DNA from: Aeromonas rivipollensis
Lineage (GTDB): Bacteria > Pseudomonadota > Gammaproteobacteria > Enterobacterales > Aeromonadaceae
DNA: 64,000 bases
Direction of reading: 5' to 3'
NCBI RefSeq assembly: GCF_010974825.1
Contig: NZ_JAAILA010000017.1
Location: forward strand, 18,303 to 82,302
Below, in pieces: positions 35,159 through 43,678 of this stretch (position 1 is its first letter; each line of letters starts with the position of its first letter). Below the pieces are notes generated by a model. It did no database searches, was not told the origin of the DNA, and saw only the letters and a list, made by a program, of their open reading frames with translations. Made by a program: the position numbers and the translations under genes.

Positions 35159-36139
35159 ATGGCCAACGCCATACGCTTTTATGAAACCGGGGGCCCGGAC
35201 GTGCTGCGCTACGAAGAGGTGGCGGTGGGCGAGCCCGGTCCCGGCCAGGTGCGCCTGCGCCATGCCGCGGTCGGCCTGAACTATGCCGACACCTATTTTC
35301 GCAATGGCACCTACCCCATCCCCATGCCCAATGGCCTCGGTGTCGAGGCAGCCGGGGTGGTGGAGGCGGTGGGCGAGGGGGTCAGCAACGTGGCGGTGGG
35401 CGATCGCGTCACCTACACCGGCTTTATCAACACCCTCGGCGCTTATTCTACCGAGCGCCTGATCCCGGCCGCCCCCCTCATCAGACTGCCGGACAGCATC
35501 AGCTGCGAGACCGCCGCCGCCATGACAATGCGGGGCCTGACGTCTGCCTACCTGATGCGCCGCATCCATGACTTCAAGCCCGGTGACAGCATCTTGCTGC
35601 ACGCGGCGGCGGGGGGCGTCGGACTCATCGTCGCCCAGTGGGCCAAGCTGCTGGGGCTGACGGTGATAGGCACCGTTTCGAGCGACGCCAAGGCCGAGCT
35701 GGCCCGTGCCCACGGCTGCGACTTCACCATCGACTACAGCCGCGAAGATGTGGCCACCCGGGTGCGTGCCCTGACTGGCGGCGCCGGGGTCGACGTGGTG
35801 TTTGACAGCGTCGGCAAGAGCACCTTCATGGGCTCGCTTGATTCCCTCAAACGCCGCGGCCTCATGGTCTGCGTCGGCACCGCCTCCGGTCCCATCGAGG
35901 GCTTCAACCCGCAATTGCTGGCCATGAAGGGCTCCCTCTATCTGACCCGCCCGGCGCTCGCCGACTACATCGCCGATCCCGCCGAGAAGGAGGCCCTGGC
36001 CGGCGAGCTGTTCGATCACGTGGCCAGCGGTCGGATCAAGATAGAGATCAATCAGCGTTACGCGCTGCAGGACGCAGCGCAGGCTCACCGCGATCTCGAG
36101 TCGCGCCAGACCACGGGCTCCTCCGTGTTCATCATCTAG
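35159..36139 (+). CDS. Quinone oxidoreductase (zeta-crystallin type, MDR family)
   Basis: NADPH-dependent reductase of the medium-chain dehydrogenase/reductase superfamily, zinc-free quinone oxidoreductase group. The 326-residue protein has the GroES-like half (VGLNYADTYFRNGTY, GVEAAGVVEAVGEGV), the nucleotide-binding segment LLHAAAGGVGLIVAQWAKLLG and the family end DAAQAHRDLESRQTTGSSVFII. ATG 35159 follows TTGGAGAACAGAG. It heads a long run of same-strand genes. The true substrate could be an enone from the pathway encoded downstream rather than a quinone. Confidence 0.88.
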   Translation: MANAIRFYETGGPDVLRYEEVAVGEPGPGQVRLRHAAVGLNYADTYFRNGTYPIPMPNGLGVEAAGVVEAVGEGVSNVAVGDRVTYTGFINTLGAYSTERLIPAAPLIRLPDSISCETAAAMTMRGLTSAYLMRRIHDFKPGDSILLHAAAGGVGLIVAQWAKLLGLTVIGTVSSDAKAELARAHGCDFTIDYSREDVATRVRALTGGAGVDVVFDSVGKSTFMGSLDSLKRRGLMVCVGTASGPIEGFNPQLLAMKGSLYLTRPALADYIADPAEKEALAGELFDHVASGRIKIEINQRYALQDAAQAHRDLESRQTTGSSVFII

Positions 36140-36212
36140 GCCAAGGATCCCAGGCCAGCCCGCACTGGAGGGCGGCGCCTGCAGCACTGACTTGTCATTC
36201 AGGGAGAGAGAC

Positions 36213-37061
36213 ATGCGTGTAGAACAACTGACCTGCCACATAGGCGCCGAATTGAGCAGTGTCAACCTGGCGGACGCCGTTCACGATGAGGGGCTGTTCG
36301 CCGAGATCCGTACCCTCTTGCTCAGGCACAGGGTGCTGTTTTTGCGCAAGCAGGATATCAGCCGCGCCGATCACGTGGCCTTCGCCCGCCGCTTCGGCGA
36401 GCTGGAGGATCACCCGGTGGCGGGCAGCGACCCGGAGAATCCCGGCCTGGTGCGCATCTACAAGTCCCCGGAGGTACCCAACGATCGCTACGAGAATGCC
36501 TGGCACACCGACGCCACCTGGCGCACCCAACCGCCCATGGGGTGCGTGCTGCGCTGCGTGGAGTGTCCGCCCGTGGGGGGCGACACCCTCTGGGCCAACA
36601 TGGTGGTGGCCTACGAGCAGCTGCCGGGGGAGATCAAGGAGAAGATCGCCGGCCTGCGTGCCCGTCACAGCATAGAGGCGAGCTTCGGGGCGGCCATGCC
36701 CATCGAGAAGCGGTTGGCCTTGAAGGCCCAGTTCCCGGATGCGGAGCACCCCGTGGTGCGCACCCACCCGGAGACAGACGAGAAGATCCTCTTCGTCAAC
36801 GCCTTCGCCACCCATCTCACCAATTTCCACACCCCGGCCCACGTGCGTGTCGGCCAGGACTACAGCATGGGGGGCAGCGATCTGCTGCGCTACCTGATAA
36901 GCCAGGCCTATATCCCCGAGTATCAGGTGCGCTGGCGCTGGCAGCCGGGCAGCATCGCCATCTGGGACAATCGCAGCACCCAGCACTATGCCGCCATGGA
37001 CTACCCCCCCAGCCATCGCAAGATGGAGCGGGCCGGGATCATGGGAGATACCCCCTTCTGA
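36213..37061 (+). CDS. Fe(II)/2-oxoglutarate-dependent dioxygenase (TauD/TfdA family)
   Basis: Oxygenase that couples 2-oxoglutarate decarboxylation to hydroxylation of a substrate; relatives release sulfite from taurine (TauD) or cleave aryl ethers (TfdA). The 282-residue protein carries the metal triad His98 and Asp100 (AWHTDATW) and His258 (STQHYA), with Arg269 (SHRKMER) to bind 2-oxoglutarate. ATG 36213 follows CAGGGAGAGAGAC. It lies 73 bp after the oxidoreductase and 81 bp before the keto-acid cleavage enzyme, so one pathway is likely. The substrate is unknown. Confidence 0.9.
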   Translation: MRVEQLTCHIGAELSSVNLADAVHDEGLFAEIRTLLLRHRVLFLRKQDISRADHVAFARRFGELEDHPVAGSDPENPGLVRIYKSPEVPNDRYENAWHTDATWRTQPPMGCVLRCVECPPVGGDTLWANMVVAYEQLPGEIKEKIAGLRARHSIEASFGAAMPIEKRLALKAQFPDAEHPVVRTHPETDEKILFVNAFATHLTNFHTPAHVRVGQDYSMGGSDLLRYLISQAYIPEYQVRWRWQPGSIAIWDNRSTQHYAAMDYPPSHRKMERAGIMGDTPF

Positions 37062-37142
37062 TCAAACCCCGGGCCCCGCGCCCGGGAGAGATCACCACGC
37101 CCGGCTCTTCATGGAAGGCCAGCCAATTTAAGGAATGAACAG

Positions 37143-38195
37143 ATGCAATTTTTTGACGATTCCCTGCACCCGGAAAACATGGAAAAGGTGGTCATCACAG
37201 TGGCCCCCTACGGCCCAGAGTGGGCCCCTGGCGACTTCCCGGAAGACATTCCGGTGACCATGGAGGAGCAAGTCCAGAAGGCGGTGGAGTGCTTTGATGC
37301 CGGCGCCACAGTGCTGCACCTGCACGTGCGCGAGCTGGACGGTACCGGCTCCAAGCGGCTGTCCAAGTTCAACGAGCTGATCGCCGGGGTGCGCAAGGCG
37401 GTGCCCGACATGATCATCCAGGTGGGGGGCTCCATCTCCTTCGCCCCGGAAGGGGAGGGGGAGGCGGCCAAGTGGCTCTCCGATGACACCCGTCACATGC
37501 TGGCCGAGCTGACCCCGAAGCCGGATCAGGTCACTGTGGCCATCAACACCACCCAGATGAACATCATGGAGCTGCTCTACCCCGAGTACCTGTCGGGCAC
37601 CTCGCTGGCGAACCCCGCCTACCAGGCGGCCTATAGCGAGATGACGGTGCCGGCCGGCCCGGCCTGGGTGGCGGAACACCTCAAGCGACTGATGGCGAAT
37701 GGCATCCAGCCCCACTTCCAGCTGACCGGCATGCACGCCCTCGAGACCCTGGAGCGGCTGGTGCGCCGGGGTGTCTACATGGGGCCGCTCAACCTCACCT
37801 GGATCGGCATCGGCGGCGGCTTTGACGGTCCCAACCCGTTCAACTTCATGAACTTCGTCCACCGTGCGCCGGACGGTGCCTGCGTCACCGCCGAGTCGCT
37901 GCTGAAAAACGTGCTGCCCTTCAACATGATGGCCATGGCCATGGGGCTGCACCCCCGCTGCGGCATAGAGGACACCATCATAGGTCAGCACGGCCAGCGC
38001 ATGAGCTCGGTGGAGCAGATCCGCCAGTGCGTGCGGGTCGCCCACGAGCTGGGTCGCGAGGTAGCCAACGGCAAGGAGGCGCGCGCCATCTACCGCATCG
38101 GCGTGCAGTACGACAGCGTGGAGGAGACGCTGCTGGCCAACGGCATGGCGCCGAACCGGACCCCTGGCCAAAAAGGAGTGCCACAACGGTCCTGA
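37143..38195 (+). CDS. Beta-keto acid cleavage enzyme (BKACE, DUF849)
   Basis: Zn-dependent enzyme; characterised members react a beta-keto acid with acetyl-CoA to give acetoacetate and a new acyl-CoA. The 350-residue TIM-barrel protein has the N-terminal metal-site region VVITVAPYGPEWAP, the motif VLHLHVRELDGTGS (59-70) with its two His, the QVGGSISFAPEGEGEA segment and HFQLTGMHALETLERLV. The final residues (NRTPGQKGVPQRS) look like family tails. ATG 37143 follows TAAGGAATGAACAG. A 3-oxoacid CoA-transferase encoded 3.6 kb downstream could take up the acetoacetate. The side chain accepted cannot be read from the sequence. Confidence 0.9.
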   Translation: MQFFDDSLHPENMEKVVITVAPYGPEWAPGDFPEDIPVTMEEQVQKAVECFDAGATVLHLHVRELDGTGSKRLSKFNELIAGVRKAVPDMIIQVGGSISFAPEGEGEAAKWLSDDTRHMLAELTPKPDQVTVAINTTQMNIMELLYPEYLSGTSLANPAYQAAYSEMTVPAGPAWVAEHLKRLMANGIQPHFQLTGMHALETLERLVRRGVYMGPLNLTWIGIGGGFDGPNPFNFMNFVHRAPDGACVTAESLLKNVLPFNMMAMAMGLHPRCGIEDTIIGQHGQRMSSVEQIRQCVRVAHELGREVANGKEARAIYRIGVQYDSVEETLLANGMAPNRTPGQKGVPQRS

Positions 38196-38385
38196 GCCAG
38201 ATGGGTCGCCGCAAAAATAGCGGGGCGGCGACCCCCCAACACTGTTTGCCAAACGGCCTTGCGCCTTGCACTATGCAGCACGCAGGGTAACTGAGTGATG
38301 AATCAATATTGTCTGGCCGGGGGCGTCTGCCGCCGGTCCGTTGACCGAAAAACCCAACCCAATTTGCAGTAGCGCGAGGGATTGT

Positions 38386-39711
38386 ATGGCTACGTATCAT
38401 ATCGATGACGACCCAGAGGCCGGCAAGGTTGCCGTGCCCCGTCGTTATGCCTGGATAGTGTTTGCGCTGACCTTCGGTCTGCTCATCTCCGATTACATGT
38501 CGCGTCAGGTGCTCAACGCCGTCTTCCCCATGCTCAAGGGGGAGTGGGCGCTATCCGACACCCAGCTGGGCCTGCTCAGCGGCATAGTGGCACTCATGGT
38601 CGGGCTCTTGACCTTTCCGCTCTCCCTGCTCGCCGATCGTTTCGGCCGGGTCAAGAGCCTGGCCATGATGGCCGCGCTCTGGAGCCTGGCGACCCTGGGC
38701 TGCGCCCTGGCCCAGGACTATGAGCAGATGTTCGTCGCCCGCTTCCTGGTGGGGGTGGGGGAGGCGGCCTACGGCAGCGTCGGCATCGCCGTGGTGGTCT
38801 CAGTGTTCCCGCGGGAGATGCGGGCCACCCTATCCGGCGCCTTCATCTCCGGCGGCATGTTCGGCTCTGTGCTCGGCATGGCCACCGGGGGCGTGCTGGC
38901 GCACTTCCTCGGCTGGCGCTGGGCCTTCGCCGGCATGGCCCTGTTCGGCCTGGTGCTGGCGGCCATCTATCCCCTCATCGTCAAGGAGGCGCGGATCTCC
39001 CAGACCAGCCGGGCGGCACGGGGGAGCACGGAGGCGGGCCGCAATCCCCTGCGCAGCCTCTACTCCAGCCGCTCGGTGATCTCGGCCTATGTGGGCAGCG
39101 GCCTGCAACTGTTCGTCGGCGGCACCGTCATCGTCTGGATGCCGAGCTATTTCAACCGCTACTACGGGCTGGACACGGACAAGGCGGGGCTCATGGCCGC
39201 CATCATAGTGCTGTGCAGCGGCGCCGGCATGATCCTCTGCGGCATGCTGAGCGATCGGCTGTGCCGCAACCGGCCGGATCGCAAGATAAGCCTGGCCATC
39301 GGCTATTGCCTGGGGAGCTGCGCCCTGCTGTCGCTGGCGTTTGCCCTGCCATTCGGTCTGCCCCAGTTGCTCCTCATCGGTCTGGGCATGTTCATCGCCA
39401 CCGGTACCTCGGGTCCCGCCGGTGCCATGGTGGCCAACCTCACCCACGCCAGCGTGCACGGCACGGCCTTTGCCACCCTGACCCTTGCCAACAACCTGCT
39501 CGGGCTGGCTCCTGGCCCCTTCATCACCGGCAAGGTGTCCGACCACATAGGCCTGGACAACGCCTTCCAGCTGGTGCCCCTCATCAGCGTCGCGGCGGCC
39601 GCCGTCTTCTTCTACGGCAAGCGCCACTACCACAAGGACGTGGCCCGGCTCGACGGTGACGCTGGCCGCCAGATCATCACTGGTCCCCAGGGCTCGGAGG
39701 TGAGGGCATGA
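38386..39711 (+). CDS. MFS transporter (organic anion/aromatic acid type)
   Basis: Twelve-span major facilitator, 441 residues. Visible marks are the N-terminal SDYMSRQVLNAVFPMLKGEW, the loop 2-3 motif LADRFGRVKS and a second copy-like GMLSDRLCRNRPDRK between spans 8 and 9. ATG 38386 follows GCGAGGGATTGT. The last codons overlap the next gene by 4 bp (ATGA), so both are co-translated. It most resembles importers of organic acids and probably brings in the substrate of this catabolic block. Confidence 0.88.
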   Translation: MATYHIDDDPEAGKVAVPRRYAWIVFALTFGLLISDYMSRQVLNAVFPMLKGEWALSDTQLGLLSGIVALMVGLLTFPLSLLADRFGRVKSLAMMAALWSLATLGCALAQDYEQMFVARFLVGVGEAAYGSVGIAVVVSVFPREMRATLSGAFISGGMFGSVLGMATGGVLAHFLGWRWAFAGMALFGLVLAAIYPLIVKEARISQTSRAARGSTEAGRNPLRSLYSSRSVISAYVGSGLQLFVGGTVIVWMPSYFNRYYGLDTDKAGLMAAIIVLCSGAGMILCGMLSDRLCRNRPDRKISLAIGYCLGSCALLSLAFALPFGLPQLLLIGLGMFIATGTSGPAGAMVANLTHASVHGTAFATLTLANNLLGLAPGPFITGKVSDHIGLDNAFQLVPLISVAAAAVFFYGKRHYHKDVARLDGDAGRQIITGPQGSEVRA

Positions 39712-40691
39712 GAATCTGCATCGAGGTCTATGTCGATTTCATCTGCCCCTGGTGCCTCATCGGCAAACGCCAGCTGGCGCAGGCCCTGACCCAACTGCGG
39801 GCAGAGCGGCCCGAGGTGCAGGTCGATGTAAGCTGGCGCGGGGTGCAGCTGCTGCCCGCGCTGCCGGTGCAGGGGGAGGATTTTCACGACTTCTACCTGC
39901 GGCGCCTTGGCAGCGAACAGGCCATGGGCCTGCGTCAGGCCCAGGTGCGGCAGGCGGCGGCCAGCGTCGGCGTAGAGCTGGACTTTGGCAATATCCCCCG
40001 CATGCCGAACACGGCGGATGCCCACCGCCTGTGGCAACGGGCCTGCCAGCTGGGATCGCCGGCGCAGCTGGACGAGTTGCTGGAGTGGCTGTTCGCCTGC
40101 CACTTCCTGCACGGTGGGGATCTGGGGGATGGTGCTACCTTGCTGGGGCTGGCCGAGGCGGCGGGCTTTGGGTCCACCGATCTGGTGAGCAGCCTGCAGG
40201 GGGACGAGACTCCCTTCCACTGCGATCTGCCCGGGGCGGCCCAGCAGGGGGTGCCCAGCTTCGTGATGGGGAAGGGCTTGACTCTCAGCGGGGCCCAGCC
40301 GGTGGTGAAGCTGCTGGCCAGCCTGCGCCAGGCGCTGGATGCGGCGGCCGGGGCGACGGCTGCGCGTATCTTGGTGCCAGCCGAGCGGGTGCCTGAACCG
40401 GGCAAACGTATCCTCATCGAGGCCCAGGGCAAGAGCCTGGTGCTGTTCAACGTCGATGGCCGCTTCCACGCCATCGACGACAGTTGCCCTCACCAGGGGG
40501 CCTCATTGTGCGGGGGGCGGCTGGAGGGGGAGGTGATCCAGTGCCTGGCCCACGGCCTGCGCTTCAACCTGACGACGGGGCTGCTGCTGAACTCGACCCA
40601 GCTCAGGGTCGGCCGCTACCCGGTCGAGCGGGAGGGAGAGGGGCTCGCCATCCTCATCCCATCCCGGGAGGTCAGCCCATGCTCACCCTGA
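39708..40691 (+). CDS. Fusion of a DsbA-like (FrnE) domain with a Rieske [2Fe-2S] domain
   Basis: A 327-residue protein in two parts. Residues 1 to about 215 are a DsbA-fold FrnE/HCCA-isomerase-type domain with a CPWC redox motif at 13-16 and GVPSFVMGKG (cis-Pro loop). Residues about 230 to 320 are a Rieske ferredoxin domain with ligands Cys260, His262 (CPHQG), Cys279 and His282 (CLAHG). There is no signal peptide, so it is cytoplasmic. It overlaps the MFS gene by 4 bp and the next gene by 13 bp. The two domains normally occur in separate proteins; joined, they suggest electron transfer to a dithiol or to a partner oxygenase. Confidence 0.87.
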   Translation: MRICIEVYVDFICPWCLIGKRQLAQALTQLRAERPEVQVDVSWRGVQLLPALPVQGEDFHDFYLRRLGSEQAMGLRQAQVRQAAASVGVELDFGNIPRMPNTADAHRLWQRACQLGSPAQLDELLEWLFACHFLHGGDLGDGATLLGLAEAAGFGSTDLVSSLQGDETPFHCDLPGAAQQGVPSFVMGKGLTLSGAQPVVKLLASLRQALDAAAGATAARILVPAERVPEPGKRILIEAQGKSLVLFNVDGRFHAIDDSCPHQGASLCGGRLEGEVIQCLAHGLRFNLTTGLLLNSTQLRVGRYPVEREGEGLAILIPSREVSPCSP

Positions 40692-41698
40692 CCATGACGG
40701 ATCGCTATCAGCGGGTGCGATCCCTGGCCCCCGGCATGGCGGTCAGCATCACGGTGGCGGCCGCCGCCACCTTCCTCTCCGAACATTACGGCGCCCCCGT
40801 GCTGCTGTTTGCCCTGCTGCTCGGCATGGGGCTGAACTTCCTCTCCGCCGAGGGGACCTGCAAGGCGGGCATCGAATTCACCGCGCGCAGCGTGCTGCGC
40901 ATCGGGGTCGCCCTGCTCGGCATGCGCATCACCCTGGGCCAGATCGCCGAGCTGGGCTGGATGCCGGTGCTGCTGGTGGTCACCCTGGTGGTGGTCACCA
41001 TCAGCCTCTCGGTGGTGGCGGCCAGGCTGATGGGATTCCAGCGGCTGTTCGGCATGCTGACCGGGGGGGCGACCGCCATCTGCGGCGCCTCCGCCGCCCT
41101 GGCCCTGGCCGCCTCCTTGCCCAATCACCCCCAGAAGGAGCGCGCTACCCTGTTCACCGTGATCGGGGTCTCGGTGCTCTCCACCCTGGCGATGATCCTC
41201 TACCCCATGATCGCCCGCTTCTTCGAGCTGACGCCGGTGGAGGCGGGGGTCTTCCTCGGCGCCACCATTCACGACGTCGCCCAGGTGGTGGGAGCCGGCT
41301 ACAGCATGTCCACCGAGACCGGTGATGTGGCGACCGTGGTCAAGCTGATGCGGGTCGCCATGCTGCTGCCGGTGATCGTCGTCGCCGCCATGATCACCCG
41401 CAGGCGGGGGGCGGATCCCGCCTCTGGCAAGCGTCCGCCCCTGCTGCCCCTGTTTGCCGTCGGCTTCCTGGTGCTGGCCTGCATCAACAGCACAGGCTGG
41501 GTGCCCGTCCCGTTGCAGGAGGGGGTCAACGGCCTGTCACGCTGGTGCCTGGTGATCGCCATCGCCGCCATCGGCATGAAGACCCAGCTCAAGGAGCTGG
41601 CGGCGGTCGGCATCAAGCCCATCCTGCTGATGGTGGGGGAGACCGCCTTCCTGGTCGCCCTGGTGCTGACCCTGATGCATTGGGGCATCAAGCCTTAG
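40679..41698 (+). CDS. YeiH/PSE-family putative sulfate/sulfite exporter
   Basis: Inner-membrane protein of the UPF0324 (YeiH) family, often named putative sulfate exporter. The 339-residue product has about ten spans and the family motifs LGMGLNFLSAEGTCKAGIEFTARSVLRIGVALLGMRIT, LTGGATAICGASAALA and FLGATIHDVAQVVGAGYSMS. ATG 40679 lies inside the end of the preceding gene with GGGAGGTCAGCCC upstream; ATG 40694 is an alternative. Next to a TauD-type oxygenase, an exporter of sulfite or sulfate would make sense if the substrate is a sulfonate. Confidence 0.88.
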   Translation: MLTLTMTDRYQRVRSLAPGMAVSITVAAAATFLSEHYGAPVLLFALLLGMGLNFLSAEGTCKAGIEFTARSVLRIGVALLGMRITLGQIAELGWMPVLLVVTLVVVTISLSVVAARLMGFQRLFGMLTGGATAICGASAALALAASLPNHPQKERATLFTVIGVSVLSTLAMILYPMIARFFELTPVEAGVFLGATIHDVAQVVGAGYSMSTETGDVATVVKLMRVAMLLPVIVVAAMITRRRGADPASGKRPPLLPLFAVGFLVLACINSTGWVPVPLQEGVNGLSRWCLVIAIAAIGMKTQLKELAAVGIKPILLMVGETAFLVALVLTLMHWGIKP

Positions 41699-41788
41699 GA
41701 AGGCCATGGATGCCGACTCAAAAAAAACAGCCATAAAACGAACGCGCCCCTGTGGCCAACGGACTAGCCAGAGAGCAGAGAGGTAGTT

Positions 41789-42490
41789 ATGAACAAGGTT
41801 TATCCCAGCGCCCAGGCCGCCCTGAGCGGCCTGGTGCAGGACGACATCACCATAGCCTCGGGGGGCTTCGGCCTGTGCGGCATCCCGGAGCGGCTCATCG
41901 AGGCGCTGAAGGGGAGCGGCAAGGGCGGCTTCACCATCATCAGCAACAACTGCGGGGTGGATGACTTCGGGTTGGGACCGCTGCTCCACAGCCGCCAGAT
42001 AAAGAAGATGATCTCCTCCTACGTGGGGGGCAACAAGGAGTTCGAGCGCCAGTATCTCGCGGGGGAACTTGAGCTTGAGTTCACCCCCCAGGGGACGCTC
42101 GCCGAGAAGCTGAGGGCTGGCGGCGCTGGCATCCCCGCCTTCTTCACCCGCACCGGTTACGGGACGCTCATCGCCGAGGGCAAGGAGACCCGCCAGTTCG
42201 ACGGCGAGTGGTATGTGATGGAGCTCGCCTTGACCGCCGACATCGCGCTGATCAAGGGTGCCAAGGCCGACAAGGCGGGCAACCTGATGTTCAACAAGAC
42301 GGCGCGCAACTTCAACCCGCTCTGTGCCAAGGCGGGGCGGGTCTGCGTCGCCGAGGTGGAGGAGATAGTCGAGGTGGGGGAGCTGGCCCCGGACGAGATC
42401 CACCTGCCTGGCATCTATGTGCAGCGGCTGGTCTTGAACCCCGACCCCGAGAAACGCATCGAAGTGCGCACCGTCATGGAGAAAAACTGA
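41789..42490 (+). CDS. scoA: 3-Oxoacid CoA-transferase subunit A
   Basis: Alpha subunit of a family I CoA-transferase, likely succinyl-CoA:acetoacetate type. The 233-residue protein shows [20 protein letters not shown], the [15 protein letters not shown] segment and [29 protein letters not shown], all typical. ATG 41789 follows GCAGAGAGGTAGTT. It ends EVRTVMEKN, with the stop one base before the leader ORF that precedes scoB. It should activate the acetoacetate released by the upstream BKACE. Confidence 0.94.
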   Translation: MNKVYPSAQAALSGLVQDDITIASGGFGLCGIPERLIEALKGSGKGGFTIISNNCGVDDFGLGPLLHSRQIKKMISSYVGGNKEFERQYLAGELELEFTPQGTLAEKLRAGGAGIPAFFTRTGYGTLIAEGKETRQFDGEWYVMELALTADIALIKGAKADKAGNLMFNKTARNFNPLCAKAGRVCVAEVEEIVEVGELAPDEIHLPGIYVQRLVLNPDPEKRIEVRTVMEKN

Positions 42491-42650
42491 CATGCTCTGG
42501 ACCCGTGAAGAGTTGGCGCAGTACATCCCCCAGGAGCTTCTATTGGCTTTCTTTTTCCAACCGTGCGCAGCGAGGAACTAAATCATGGCCTGGACCCGTG
42601 AAGAGATGGCGCAGCGCGCCGCACAGGAGCTGCAAGATGGCTTCTACGTC
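42475..42650 (+). repeat. 93-bp tandem duplication around the scoB start
   Basis: ATG..CTGGACCCGTGAAGAG (with .TGGCGCAG after it, then CAGGAGCT) occurs from 42492 and from 42585. The upstream parts also align: ACCGTcatgGAGAAAAACTGAcATG with ACCGTgcgcagcGAGGAACTAAatcATG, so the unit took in the end of scoA. The copies have drifted to roughly 70-75 percent identity over the first 66 bases. Confidence 0.88.
42492..42581 (+). CDS. Leader ORF: duplicated scoB N-terminus
   Basis: A 29-codon ORF beginning one base after the scoA stop: MLWTREELAQYIPQELLLAF..., against [20 protein letters not shown] for ScoB. It has the ribosome site GGAGAAAAACTGAC. It stops at TAA 42579-42581, three bases before the scoB ATG, and its last codons contain the scoB ribosome site (GAGGAA). 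A ribosome leaving scoA would pass through this ORF before reaching scoB. Confidence 0.55.
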   Translation: MLWTREELAQYIPQELLLAFFFQPCAARN

Positions 42651-43214
42651 AATCTGGGGATCGGCCTGCCGACCCTGGTGGCCAACTATATCCCGGACGG
42701 CATGGAGGTGTGGCTGCAGAGCGAGAACGGTCTGCTCGGCATAGGCCCCTTCCCGAGCGAGGCCGAGCTGGACCCGGATCTCATCAACGCCGGCAAGCAG
42801 ACCATTACCACACTGCCCGGCAGCAGCTTCTTCGACAGCGCCGAGAGTTTTGCCATGATCCGCGGCGGCCACATCAACCTGGCCCTGCTCGGGGCCATGC
42901 AGGTCTCCGAGCGCGGGGATCTCGCCAACTGGATGATCCCGGGCAAGATGGTCAAGGGCATGGGGGGGGCCATGGATCTGGTGGCCGGGGTCAAGCGGGT
43001 GGTGGTGCTGATGGAGCACTGCGCCAAGGGGGGGGAGCACAAGATACTGGAGTGGTGCTCCCTGCCGCTGACCGGGGTCGGCGTGGTGGATCGCATCATC
43101 AGCGATCTCGCCGTGCTGGACGTGACCCCGAACGGCCTTCGCCTGGTGGAGCTGGCCCCCGGCATCGAGTTCGAGGCGCTGCAAGCCGCCACCGGCTGCG
43201 CCATAGCGCGCTGA
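42585..43214 (+). CDS. scoB: 3-Oxoacid CoA-transferase subunit B
   Basis: Beta subunit of the same CoA-transferase; it carries the catalytic glutamate, here Glu47 in [12 protein letters not shown]. The 209-residue protein has [56 protein letters not shown] and [13 protein letters not shown], all diagnostic. ATG 42585 follows GCGAGGAACTAAATC. Its start region is duplicated upstream, so it lies 94 bp from scoA instead of the near-contact usual for such pairs. Confidence 0.95.
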   Translation: MAWTREEMAQRAAQELQDGFYVNLGIGLPTLVANYIPDGMEVWLQSENGLLGIGPFPSEAELDPDLINAGKQTITTLPGSSFFDSAESFAMIRGGHINLALLGAMQVSERGDLANWMIPGKMVKGMGGAMDLVAGVKRVVVLMEHCAKGGEHKILEWCSLPLTGVGVVDRIISDLAVLDVTPNGLRLVELAPGIEFEALQAATGCAIAR

Positions 43215-43678
43215 CGCTTAGCCATCCACGGGGAGGGCGCTCGCGCACTCCCCGCTATTGTTTCTCGCCATCTACGTCTCTTGCCCCTTGGCTATCCTGC
43301 ACAAACCCGTCGCCTCCCGCTTGTCTCCATCTCCTGTTCCCTTCGCGGCTTTTCTGTCGCCCAGATCACGGTTCTCAGCTGAACAAGGGCTGTATGGGGC
43401 CGGTCGTCGACGAGCGAATCCCGCGCCAGCCGCGGGATGCAGCCGCTGTCACCAAATGAAAAGTGACTGACGTTCAATGGCAAGCGCGCCCCTGGAGCTA
43501 GGCCTTACAGTCGGCACTAAGAACACAGAGCGCACTCGGACAAGCGAAACACGGGGGAGGCAACCGGCCAATGGCCAGCTTGCCAAATCCGGCGAAACGC
43601 CCCGGCCAGCGCCATAAAAAAGCCAACGGAAACGGCAACAAAAATAACAAAACGACGACAACACTCGGAGAGACTGTA
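43215..43678. other. Gene-free region before the DUF1302 gene
   Basis: 464 bp. It begins with the scoB terminator hairpin (43229-43254). The rest has no good ORF or repeat. It probably carries a separate promoter for the DUF1302-DUF1329-YCF48-RND group. Confidence 0.5.
43229..43254 (+). terminator. Terminator after scoB
   Basis: CGGGGAG, twelve-base loop, CTCCCCG, then CTATTGTTTCT. A moderate rho-independent terminator. Confidence 0.65.
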
